Assembly: GCF_001519055.1 (NCBI RefSeq)
Contig: NZ_KQ954289.1
Coordinates: forward strand, 174,085 to 238,084
DNA length: 64,000 bases
DNA from: Novosphingobium sp. Fuku2-ISO-50
Lineage (GTDB): Bacteria > Pseudomonadota > Alphaproteobacteria > Sphingomonadales > Sphingomonadaceae
Reading direction: 5' to 3'
Below, piece after piece: positions 8,091 to 15,963 of this stretch. Positions within the stretch are counted from its first letter, which is position 1. Each line of letters starts with the position of its first letter. Position numbers and translations under genes: made by a program. The notes beneath the pieces were generated by a model, which worked only from the letters and a program-made list of their open reading frames with translations, searched no databases and was not told where the DNA came from.

Positions 8091-9449
8091 TCAGCGCATC
8101 AGCACGAGTTCTTCGGCCATCGAGGGGTGCAGCGCGACAGTCGCATCGAAATCGGCCTTGGTCAGCCCGGCCTTGACCGCGATCGCCGCCGCCTGAAGCA
8201 CTTCGGGGGCGTCGGGGCCGATCATGTGAATACCCAGAACGCGATCGGTCGCGGCATCGACGACAAGCTTGTAGAAGCCGCGTTCGATGCGCTCGCTGAA
8301 AATATTCTTCATCGGGCGGAAATCGCTGGTGAAGATCCTGATGTCGCCGTGCGTTGCGCGGGCTTCGGCTTCGGTCGGGCCGACGGATGCCAGCGGCGGC
8401 TGCGAAAATACCGCGCTCGGGATCGCTTCGTAGGACACGGCGCCGGGTTTGCCGCCGAATTGGGTGTCGGAAAAGGCATGGCCTTCGCGGATCGCGATCG
8501 GAGTCAATTGCACCCGGTCGGTCACATCACCCACGGCAAACACACTGGGGCATGACGTGCGCCCGTCGGCATCGACCGGGATTTCGCCGCGCGTGCCAAG
8601 CGCAATTCCGGCGTTTTCCAGCCCCAGCCCGGCGGTATTGGGTCGGCGCCCGGTGGCGACGAGCACGACATCGGCGGCAATCGGCGCGCCCCCGTCGGTG
8701 ACATGGACAAGCAGGCTGCTGTCTTCGCCTTTTTCGACGCGGTCAAACGGGGCGTCGAAGCGATAGGCGATCCCGCGCGCGCGGGTGATCGCCAGCAGGC
8801 GTTCGCGCAAATCGATGTCATAGCCGCGCAAGATCGTGTCGCTGCGGTTGACCACGGTCACGGCGCAGCCGAGCGCGTTGAAAATTCCCGCGAATTCCAT
8901 CGCGATATAGCCCGCGCCGGCAATCACCACCCTGGCCGGCAACGTTTCCAGATGAAACACCTCGTTCGACGTGATGCAATGCTCGGCGCCGGGAAATTCG
9001 GGCATGACCGGCCAGGCACCCGTCGCGATGAGGATTTTGGCGGCAGTCACCGTCTCGCCCGACGCTTTCAGCCGCACGCTGTTGGGGCCGACAATCTCGG
9101 CGCGATCGAGGAAATGCGTGACTTTGTTGGATTCAAGCGTGCGGGTATAGGCGGCGTTGAGCCGATCGACATCGCGCGCAACGGCGTCGCGCAATTTCGG
9201 CCAGTCAAATCGCGCGCCTTCGACAGTCCAGCCATAGTCTGCCGCGTGCCCCAGATCATCGGCAAACTGCGAGGCATAGACCAACAGCTTTTTGGGGACG
9301 CAACCCCGGATGACGCATGTCCCGCCGATGCGGAATTCCTCCGCCACCGCAACCCGCGCGCCATGCCCGGCGGCAATGCGGCTCGCGCGCACCCCGCCCG
9401 AGCCCGCGCCGATCACGAACAGGTCATAGTCGAACGCGGATTGCGGCAT
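8091..9449 (-). CDS. gor: Glutathione-disulfide reductase
   Basis: Reduces oxidised glutathione with NADPH. The 452-aa flavoprotein has FAD motif VIGAGSGGVRA, the redox-active disulfide in GGTCVIRGCVPKKLL (about residues 41-55), a second dinucleotide motif VIAGAGYIAMEFAG, AVGDVTDRVQLTPIA, and the C-terminal dimer-interface LHPSMAEELVLMR with the active-site His. Length and motifs match bacterial Gor. AGGA lies seven bases before the ATG. It is 54 bp from pgi, on the same strand. Confidence 0.94.
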   Translation of the reverse strand: MPQSAFDYDLFVIGAGSGGVRASRIAAGHGARVAVAEEFRIGGTCVIRGCVPKKLLVYASQFADDLGHAADYGWTVEGARFDWPKLRDAVARDVDRLNAAYTRTLESNKVTHFLDRAEIVGPNSVRLKASGETVTAAKILIATGAWPVMPEFPGAEHCITSNEVFHLETLPARVVIAGAGYIAMEFAGIFNALGCAVTVVNRSDTILRGYDIDLRERLLAITRARGIAYRFDAPFDRVEKGEDSSLLVHVTDGGAPIAADVVLVATGRRPNTAGLGLENAGIALGTRGEIPVDADGRTSCPSVFAVGDVTDRVQLTPIAIREGHAFSDTQFGGKPGAVSYEAIPSAVFSQPPLASVGPTEAEARATHGDIRIFTSDFRPMKNIFSERIERGFYKLVVDAATDRVLGIHMIGPDAPEVLQAAAIAVKAGLTKADFDATVALHPSMAEELVLMR

Positions 9450-9503
9450 GGGTTGGTCCTGTAAAAATGGAAGCGCACGATATGGCGTGTCCTGCGCGAT
9501 TTT

Positions 9504-11024
9504 CTAGCCCCGCAGACCCGCCGCTGCGAGCAGCGCTTCGGTTGACGGGTCAAAGCCTTCGCCGTCGCCCGCATCGATCTGTTTGGCGATCGCCTTGCCC
9601 AGTTCCACGCCGAACTGATCGAACGGGTTGATCCCCAGCAGCGCCGCCGAAACGAACGTGCGATGTTCGTGAAACGCGATCAGCGCGCCGAGCGTGGCCG
9701 GATTGAGATCTTCGGCGAGGAACGTTGCCGAAGGGCGATTGCCGGGATAGGCGCGCGCGCCGTCGTCGGAAGCCTTGCCCGCCATCAGCGCCGCGCCTTG
9801 CGCAAAGCAGTTCGACAACAGGATCTGATGGTGCAGGGGATCGAGATCGTGGCCGGGGATCTTGATCGCCAGAAAATCGACCGGGATCATATGCGTCCCC
9901 TGATGCAGCAGCTGAAACACCGCATGTTGCGCATCGGTGCCCACGCCGCCCCATGTGACGGGCGCGCTCGGCCGGGTCAGCGGCTGCCCATCGGCGGTCA
10001 CGCGTTTGCCGTTCGATTCCATTTCGAGCTGTTGCAGATAGTCGGGAAAAAGCGCGAGGCGTTCGTCATAGGCAAAGACCGCGCGGGTCTGGCACTTGAA
10101 CGCCTGCGTATAGAGAAGGTCGGCAAAGGCGGCGCGCACGACGACATTGCTGTCGATCGGGGCCTCGATGAAATGGTGATCGATCGCCGCCGCTCCGGCG
10201 AGGAATTCGGCAAACCCTTCAAAGCCGATCGCCAGCGCGATGGGAAAGCCGATCGACGACCACAGCGAATAGCGCCCGCCGACGCTTTCGGAAAACGGCA
10301 GCACGCGGGTATCATCGACGCCCCATTCGACGGCCTTTTCGGGCGAAGCGGTCAGCGCGACGACGCGGCCATAGGGATCGTCAACCCCGCCTTCGCGCAG
10401 CCAGTCGAGCGCCGAAGCGGCGTTGGTCATCGTTTCGGTGGTGGTAAACGTCTTGGAGGCTACCGCGATCATCGTCGTTGCCGGATCGCAGCCCCGGAAT
10501 GCCGCTTCGAGCGCGCAGCCGTCGATATTCGACACGACATGAACGGCAACGCGCGCGCCGTCGCGAGTCAGGGCGTCGATCGCCAGCGCCGGTCCGAGCG
10601 CCGACCCGCCGATGCCGATGTGGATCAGCGAGCGCACTTCGCCGAACAGCCCTTCATGGATCGCTTCGACCAGCCCTTGCATGCGTTCGTGCAGCGCTTC
10701 GGCCTCGACCACGCTGGCCGGCGCGCCCACGCCGCGCTGGGCGGTATGTTCGGCAGCGCGGCCTTCGGTATTGTTGATGGCTTCGCCTTCGATCAGCTGG
10801 CGGCGTTTTTCGGCAAGGCCCTGCGCCTCGGCCAGACGCGCCAGGATCGCTTCGGCGGCGGGGAACAGATGCGTCTTGGACCAGTCAAACCGAATCGGCC
10901 CGCCGGGCAGGTCGAGCGTCGTGCAATAGCGATCGAGCCGCCCCGGCACGGCAAACAGCGCGCCAAGCGTCGGAAATTCGAGCGTCTCAAGCGCATTCCA
11001 GAGCGCCGCGGGGGCATCGGTCAT
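9504..11024 (-). CDS. pgi: Glucose-6-phosphate isomerase
   Basis: Interconverts glucose 6-phosphate and fructose 6-phosphate. The 506-aa product contains the family blocks IGIGGSALGPALA, SVGGRYSLWSSIGFP and GVELGKAIAKQI. Three in-frame starts are close together (TTG 11036, ATG 11027, ATG 11024). GGAG at 11031-11034 lies inside the first and is six bases from ATG 11024, which is therefore preferred, giving MTDAPAALWNAL. The 187 bp upstream to lepB holds no gene. Confidence 0.95.
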   Translation of the reverse strand: MTDAPAALWNALETLEFPTLGALFAVPGRLDRYCTTLDLPGGPIRFDWSKTHLFPAAEAILARLAEAQGLAEKRRQLIEGEAINNTEGRAAEHTAQRGVGAPASVVEAEALHERMQGLVEAIHEGLFGEVRSLIHIGIGGSALGPALAIDALTRDGARVAVHVVSNIDGCALEAAFRGCDPATTMIAVASKTFTTTETMTNAASALDWLREGGVDDPYGRVVALTASPEKAVEWGVDDTRVLPFSESVGGRYSLWSSIGFPIALAIGFEGFAEFLAGAAAIDHHFIEAPIDSNVVVRAAFADLLYTQAFKCQTRAVFAYDERLALFPDYLQQLEMESNGKRVTADGQPLTRPSAPVTWGGVGTDAQHAVFQLLHQGTHMIPVDFLAIKIPGHDLDPLHHQILLSNCFAQGAALMAGKASDDGARAYPGNRPSATFLAEDLNPATLGALIAFHEHRTFVSAALLGINPFDQFGVELGKAIAKQIDAGDGEGFDPSTEALLAAAGLRG

Positions 11025-11211
11025 CATGAACTCCAAATTTCGCGCCAGGTGGATTGCGGTGTCTTGTGCCCGACCTCGGCTTTTCCGCCAAGCGTTGGCA
11101 TGGCTCGATCAACGCCTTGCGCATTGCTATGCGTGGCGACGGTGTCGCTTTAGGGAACGTCTATCGCATTTTCCCTGATGAACACGCTTGACGGAACGCA
11201 ACCGGCCCAAC

Positions 11212-12126
11212 ATGACCGCGACGATGAACGATAAGCCCGAACAGAGCCCGGAAGGCGCTGCGACCAAGCCCGCTCGCGATTCCTCGGCTGACCCCGTCGC
11301 CGCGATCGCGGCAAAGATTGCACGCGGCGAAACGCTCGACAAGCCCAAGAAAGAAGACGAAAATTTCTTCGTCTTCCTGATCAAGCTGATCCTGATCGTC
11401 GGCATTTTCCGCAGCTTCATCTTTTCGCCCTTCAACATTCCGTCGGAATCGATGCTGCCACGGCTCGAAAACGGCGATTATCTGCTCGCGGCAAAATGGC
11501 CCTATGGCTTTTCGAAATATTCGATGCCGTTCAGCCTGCCGCTGATCCCCGGACGGATCCTGCCGCATCAGCCGGCCCGTGGCGACGTGGTGATCTTCAA
11601 GGCGCCCCCGGGCAACGATGTCGATTATATCAAGCGCGTGATCGGGCTGCCGGGCGATACCATCCAGATGAAGGGCGGCGTGCTGTTCATCAACGGCATG
11701 GCGGTGCCCAAAGTGCGCCAAGCGGATTTCGTCATCCGCATTTCGCCCAACACCAATTGCGTTTCGCCCGAATTCGAAGTGCTCGAAAAAGACGGTACGC
11801 CGACCTGTCATTATCCGCAGTTCAAGGAAACGCTGCCGGAGGGCAAGAGCTACAACGTGCTCGACCTCGGCTATCGCCCGCAGGATGACACAGTGCCGGT
11901 GACCATCCCGGCCGACCGCCTGTTTCTGATGGGCGACAATCGCGACAATTCGATGGACAGCCGTTTCCCCGCCATGGAAGGCGGCGGCATCGGTCTCGTG
12001 CCGCAGGAAAACCTGGTCGGGCGCGCCACGATCGTGATGTGGTCGACCGATGGCGGCGCCAACTGGTTCCTGCCCTGGACCTGGTTCACGGCGGCGCGGT
12101 GGAACCGCATCGGAGGCCTGTTCTGA
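11212..12126 (+). CDS. lepB: Signal peptidase I
   Basis: Cleaves signal peptides from exported proteins. About 304 aa: a charged cytoplasmic N-terminus, one membrane segment (FFVFLIKLILIVGIF), then the catalytic serine block FNIPSESMLPRLENGDYLL, the lysine block YIKRVIGLPGDTIQMKGG and the family signature MGDNRDNSMDSRF. Starts at TTG 11188 or ATG 11224 are also possible in the disordered N-terminus. First gene of the lepB-rnc-era unit. Confidence 0.95.
   Translation: MTATMNDKPEQSPEGAATKPARDSSADPVAAIAAKIARGETLDKPKKEDENFFVFLIKLILIVGIFRSFIFSPFNIPSESMLPRLENGDYLLAAKWPYGFSKYSMPFSLPLIPGRILPHQPARGDVVIFKAPPGNDVDYIKRVIGLPGDTIQMKGGVLFINGMAVPKVRQADFVIRISPNTNCVSPEFEVLEKDGTPTCHYPQFKETLPEGKSYNVLDLGYRPQDDTVPVTIPADRLFLMGDNRDNSMDSRFPAMEGGGIGLVPQENLVGRATIVMWSTDGGANWFLPWTWFTAARWNRIGGLF
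12112..12125 (+). promoter_or_regulatory. Ribosome binding site that points to a CTG start for rnc
   Basis: GGAGG at 12112-12116 lies inside the last lepB codons and is six bases before CTG at 12123-12125. The CTG overlaps the lepB stop (CTGA), copying the ATGA overlaps seen elsewhere in the window. No ATG, GTG or TTG in the rnc frame is spaced correctly from this site; the nearest upstream GTG (12099) lies before it. Confidence 0.65.
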
Positions 12127-12860
12127 GCGCGCCGATCGAGCCCGGCACGCGGCAGTTCCTGTTGGAGCTGTTCGGCGACGCGCCCGGTCGTGATGATTTC
12201 GGTCGTGATGATTTCGGTCGTGATGATTCCGGTCGCGAGGATCCGGGCCGCGAGGATCTTTGGCGCGAAGCGCTGACGCACGGCTCTCTGGGCGAAGCGC
12301 GCGATTATCAAAGGCTTGAGTTTCTCGGCGATCGGGTTCTGGGTCTGGCGATTGCCGATTGGCTCTATACCGATACCGACGCCAGCGAAGGAAAGCTGTC
12401 GCAGCGGCTCAATGCGCTGGTCAGCCGTGAAACCTGCGCCGATGTTGCGCGCGCGCTGGGCATCGCGCCGCATATCCGACTGGGCAAGCAGGCGCGCGAC
12501 GACGGCGGCGCGCAAAGCGACAATATCCTCGGCGATGTCATGGAGGCGCTGATCGGCGCTCTGTTCATCGAGCGCGGCTTTGACGATGCGCGCGACTTCG
12601 TGCGGCGCGCCTGGGCCGCGCCGATGGCCTCCGGCGCCGGACAGCGCAAACATCCCAAGGCGGCCTTGCAGGAATGGGCCGCCGGCAATCGCCGCAAGCC
12701 GCCCGTCTACACCCTGGCCGCGCGCGAAGGCCCCGACCACGCCGCCACTTTCATCGTATCGGTCAAAGTGGCGGGCGTCGGCGAATGCACCGCGCGCGGA
12801 TCGAGCAAGCAGGAGGCGGAAACAGCCGCCGCCCGCGATTTCATGAAGACTTTTGCATGA
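12123..12860 (+). CDS. rnc: Ribonuclease III
   Basis: Cuts double-stranded RNA in rRNA processing and RNA decay. The 245-aa product (with CTG start) has the RNase III signature QRLEFLGDRVLGLAIADWLY and NILGDVMEALIGALFIERG, carrying the catalytic Glu/Asp pairs, then a C-terminal dsRNA-binding domain (HPKAALQEWA, GVGECTARGSSKQEAETAAA). The N-terminus has an unusual run of five GRDDx/GREDx units encoded by a 15-bp tandem repeat, just before WREALTHGS, where most family members have only a short helix. The start overlaps lepB and the stop overlaps era by ATGA, so the three are probably translationally coupled. Confidence 0.93.
   Translation: MSAPIEPGTRQFLLELFGDAPGRDDFGRDDFGRDDSGREDPGREDLWREALTHGSLGEARDYQRLEFLGDRVLGLAIADWLYTDTDASEGKLSQRLNALVSRETCADVARALGIAPHIRLGKQARDDGGAQSDNILGDVMEALIGALFIERGFDDARDFVRRAWAAPMASGAGQRKHPKAALQEWAAGNRRKPPVYTLAAREGPDHAATFIVSVKVAGVGECTARGSSKQEAETAAARDFMKTFA
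12186..12260 (+). repeat. 15-bp x 5 tandem repeat inside rnc
   Basis: Five consecutive 15-bp units begin at 12186, 12201, 12216, 12231 and 12246. The first two are identical (GGTCGTGATGATTTC); the later three have diverged. They encode GRDDF, GRDDF, GRDDS, GREDP and GREDL, an acidic-basic repeat near residues 22-46 of RNase III. Confidence 0.95.
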
Positions 12861-13798
12861 CCGGAACCGACATCACCAACACGCCCCCCTCCTCCGAACC
12901 GACCGCTGCGCCGCATTGCGGTCTTGTCGCGATCATCGGCGCGCCCAACGCGGGCAAATCAACGCTGGTCAACGCGCTCGTCGGCCAAAAGGTCGCGATT
13001 GTCTCGAACAAGGCGCAGACCACGCGCGCCCGGCTGATGGGCATTGCGCTCGAAGGCCCGGCACAGATCATGCTGGTCGACACGCCCGGCCTGTTCGAGC
13101 CACGCCGCAGGCTCGATCGCGCGATGGTCCATGCCGCCTGGGGCGGCGCCGAGGCCGCCGATGCGATTGTCCTGGTGGTCGATGCGCGCAAGAAGCGTCG
13201 CGAATATCTCGAACCGATTCTGACGACGCTGGCCACGCGGCCCGAACGGCGCATTCTCGTGCTCAACAAAGTCGATTCCACCGCCAAGGAGCCCTTGCTG
13301 GTCGCTGCACAGGAACTGAGCGCCGCCGGCGGATTCGACGAAGTGTTCTTCATCTCGGCGCTGACCGGCGATGGCGTTGCGGAGTTGAAGGCCCGGCTGG
13401 GTGCGCTGATGCCCGAAGGCCCCTGGCACTATCCCGAAGATCAGGTGTCCGACGCGTCGGAGCGCCTGCTGGCCACCGAGATCACGCGCGAACAGCTCTA
13501 TCGCCAGCTTCACGACGAATTGCCCTATGACAGCGCAGTACGGCCCGAAAGCTACAAGGTCCGGCCCGACGGCTCGGTCGAGATTCACCAGCAGATCGTT
13601 ATCGCGCGCGACAGCCAGCGACCGATCGTCCTGGGCAAGGGCGGCTCCAAGCTGAAAGTGATCGGCGAAGCCGCGCGCAAGGAACTGGCAGAGCTGCTCG
13701 GCGTACGCGTTCACCTGTTCCTTCATGTCAAGGTCGAGGAAAACTGGGCCGACAGCCGCGATCTTTATGAAGAGATCGGGCTCGACTGGGTTCAGTAA
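12857..13798 (+). CDS. era: GTPase Era
   Basis: Essential GTPase for 16S rRNA maturation and 30S assembly. The 313-aa product has G1 IIGAPNAGKSTLVNAL, G2 in KAQTTRARLMG, G3 DTPGLF and G4 NKVD, followed by a C-terminal KH RNA-binding domain with IVLGKGGSKLKVIGEAA. The ATG overlaps the rnc stop (ATGA). A longer in-frame extension reaches back into rnc but has no family match, so 12857 is chosen. Confidence 0.96.
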   Translation: MTGTDITNTPPSSEPTAAPHCGLVAIIGAPNAGKSTLVNALVGQKVAIVSNKAQTTRARLMGIALEGPAQIMLVDTPGLFEPRRRLDRAMVHAAWGGAEAADAIVLVVDARKKRREYLEPILTTLATRPERRILVLNKVDSTAKEPLLVAAQELSAAGGFDEVFFISALTGDGVAELKARLGALMPEGPWHYPEDQVSDASERLLATEITREQLYRQLHDELPYDSAVRPESYKVRPDGSVEIHQQIVIARDSQRPIVLGKGGSKLKVIGEAARKELAELLGVRVHLFLHVKVEENWADSRDLYEEIGLDWVQ

Positions 13799-13846
13799 GA
13801 GCTTGACAGCCCGGACCAAGGCTGGCTCCACGGGTGGCGGGGTTTC

Positions 13847-13887
13847 ATGAACGATTGTCGGCAGGAATTGCGCCGCCAATCGTTCAT
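13847..13887. repeat. Strong imperfect hairpin after era
   Basis: ATGAACGATTG (13847-13857) pairs perfectly with CAATCGTTCAT (13877-13887). After one mismatch, CGGC (13859-13862) pairs with GCCG (13872-13875), leaving a 9-nt loop. The 15 paired bases lie 50 bp after the era stop and about 95 bp before the next start. There is no T-tract after the stem, so it is not a classical intrinsic terminator; it may be a processing site, an operator or a copy of a dispersed repeat. Confidence 0.75.
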
Positions 13888-13980
13888 CTTGGGTTTATAA
13901 TTGTAACGCGCAGCTATTTTCGGAAGGAATCGCCGCTCTGGTTCGTTAGGGACCGGTATCGGGGAACGCGGAGCGAATGC

Positions 13981-15513
13981 ATGCAGGAATTGGCAGGCGC
14001 GACTTATGTACCGGCGGCTGGCGGCCTGCCGGCTCGCCTGCCTATCAGTTCGTTCGGGCTGTCCGGGGCATGGCTCACGTTTCTTCAATACGCCGCAGTT
14101 GCGCTTGCGTTCCGTTTGATTTTATTTGGTAATCCCGTCGTTCATGTCGACGAGCAATTCTATCTGCTGGTCGCCGATCGCTGGAATCACGGCGCACTGC
14201 CTTTCGTCGACATCTGGGACCGCAAGCCGATCGGTCTCTTCCTGCTCTATCGCATGTTCCTGCTCGTTCCGGGCGATCCGGTTCGCATCTATCAATTGTT
14301 CGGGATAGCCTCGACTGCGGCTACCGCGCTGGTTGTGCAGCGTCTGGCTCGCGAAATTTCGCGCCCTTCGTCGGCGTGGTTGGCGGGTGCCGTCTACATT
14401 TTCGCGATGCCGGCTTTTTCCTGCGCCTTTGGCCAGGCACCGGTGTTTTACAATCTGTTGATGGCGCTGGCCGCGATGTTGCTGGTCGAAGCGTGGAAGC
14501 GCCCCGAAGCGCCGCATCTTGTCATGCGCGGCATGGCGATCATGCTGCTGGTCGGTCTGGCGCTGCAGATCAAATATTCGGTGCTGTTCGAAGGGATCGC
14601 CTTTGGCCTGATGCTGTTGGCGCGCGGCTGGGCTGATGTCTGGTCCTGGCGGCGGCTCGCGCTCGCCGGGCTCGCCTGGGCATTGGCGGCGCTGGCGCCG
14701 ACGGCGCTGGCCTATGGCTGGTTTGCCGCGATCGGCCACGGCCCGGAATTCCTTCAGGCCAATTTCATCTCGATCCTGCAACGCCTGCCCGACGGCAATG
14801 CCTCGTGGCCGCGGCTGGCGACACAATTGATCGCGCTGACCCCGTTCTGGCTGGCGGTGCTGGTTGCGCCGCGTTTCATGGCGATGCCGCGTCCGCACCA
14901 TCCGGTCGTCCCGGCGGTGCTGCGTACATGGGCGGTGGCGGCGGTCATCGGATACCTCGTGTTTGGTACCTGGTATGACCATTATGTCGCGCCGATGCTG
15001 ACCCCGCTGGCGGTCTTGTCGGCGCCGGTTCTGGCGCGGCCGGTCCCGGCTGAACGCTGGTTCGGTCGTTTCCTGCTGGTGGCGAGTGCGGTCGGCGGAC
15101 TGGCGGTCATGGGCATCCAGTTAAAGAACCGCGGCACTGCCGACCAGTTCGAGGCCATGACCCAACTGATCCGGAGCGAAATGCACGGCGGCTGTTTCTA
15201 TCAGTTCGATGGCGAGCCGGGGCTCTATCGCAGCGTCGATGCCTGCATCCCGACGCGCTATGCCTTTTCCATCCACCTCAACACCTGGACCGAAGCACCG
15301 GCGATCGGCGTCGACTCCGGCCGCGAAGTGGCGCGTATCATGATATCGCGCCCCGATGTCGTGCTGGTCGGCGAATGGACGGAGGTCTATATGCCCAACC
15401 ACATCACCCGGGCGGTGGTGGCCGATTTTCTGGCGCATGACTATGAACGCTATAGCGAGTTTGTTCTTGGCACGCACCATTTCGGCCTATACCGGCTAAA
15501 ACACACCGGCTGA
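13981..15513 (+). CDS. Multi-pass membrane glycosyltransferase (GT-C, GT39/PMT-like)
   Basis: The 510-aa product has around nine to eleven hydrophobic helices and an early HVDEQFYLLVADRW loop whose acidic pair fits the catalytic site of GT-C enzymes that use lipid-linked sugars. WDRKPIGLFLLYR follows, comparable to the D-x-P-P/K loop in PMT/ArnT-like proteins. The C-terminal 130 residues are soluble and probably periplasmic. ATG 13981 was chosen because GGAG at 13970-13973 is seven bases upstream; a GTG at 13834 would lie before the hairpin. Acceptor and sugar are unknown. Its 3' end meets the transposase remnant. Confidence 0.75.
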   Translation: MQELAGATYVPAAGGLPARLPISSFGLSGAWLTFLQYAAVALAFRLILFGNPVVHVDEQFYLLVADRWNHGALPFVDIWDRKPIGLFLLYRMFLLVPGDPVRIYQLFGIASTAATALVVQRLAREISRPSSAWLAGAVYIFAMPAFSCAFGQAPVFYNLLMALAAMLLVEAWKRPEAPHLVMRGMAIMLLVGLALQIKYSVLFEGIAFGLMLLARGWADVWSWRRLALAGLAWALAALAPTALAYGWFAAIGHGPEFLQANFISILQRLPDGNASWPRLATQLIALTPFWLAVLVAPRFMAMPRPHHPVVPAVLRTWAVAAVIGYLVFGTWYDHYVAPMLTPLAVLSAPVLARPVPAERWFGRFLLVASAVGGLAVMGIQLKNRGTADQFEAMTQLIRSEMHGGCFYQFDGEPGLYRSVDACIPTRYAFSIHLNTWTEAPAIGVDSGREVARIMISRPDVVLVGEWTEVYMPNHITRAVVADFLAHDYERYSEFVLGTHHFGLYRLKHTG

Positions 15514-15804
15514 ATTTGCGGGCGGCGCGGTAGCACCCTTCTTTTGGAATGAACGCCGATTGGTTTGACGGTCGCGACCCGCCACCCAGGCCACAAAGCA
15601 CTGCTGAAACGGCGGAAACCTGCGCCGCAGATAGAGTTTGTTTTCGCCGAAGCGGGCGATGTCGAAAAACGTCACGGCCCCGGCCGGCACTGCCAAAAGC
15701 GACAGAAGCGCCATCTCATCAAGCAGATAGACCACATTGATTAACTGGCGTTGATCCGGAAAATTCGAGAAATAGTCCAGAAAACCAATGTCACCATACA
15801 GCAC
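15496..15804 (-). pseudogene. Eroded ISAs1-family transposase remnant
   Basis: The minus-strand frame reads GDIGFLDYFSNFPDQRQLIN, LDEMALLSLLAVPAGA and FDIARFGENKLYLRRRFPPF, which match the N-terminal domain (DDE_Tnp_1-associated) of ISAs1 transposases. It then jumps to QQCFVAWVA and TNRRSFQKKGATAP, segments that in intact proteins lie further downstream and are separated by the SHDxLGD and IAIDGKT blocks. Those blocks are missing, so two internal deletions are inferred, and the DDE catalytic C-terminal part is gone. A GTG at 15804 could be the old start. No terminal inverted repeats or target duplication were found. The fragment fills most of the 450-bp gap between two membrane glycosyltransferase-like genes; 15805-15963 shows nothing else. 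Confidence 0.75.
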
Positions 15805-15963
15805 CTCGTCCCGCGTTGTCTTTCTTGTGCTCCACGTCCCAATCATCAAGGGGCGCAGGGATTCAGCATTTCGCCGATTTGGCCCGCGCAAACGCACCCG
15901 ATTGCCCGGTTCTATTGGGGCATCCCGGTTGCGATCCAACACACGTTGTGCAAATTGCCCTTC

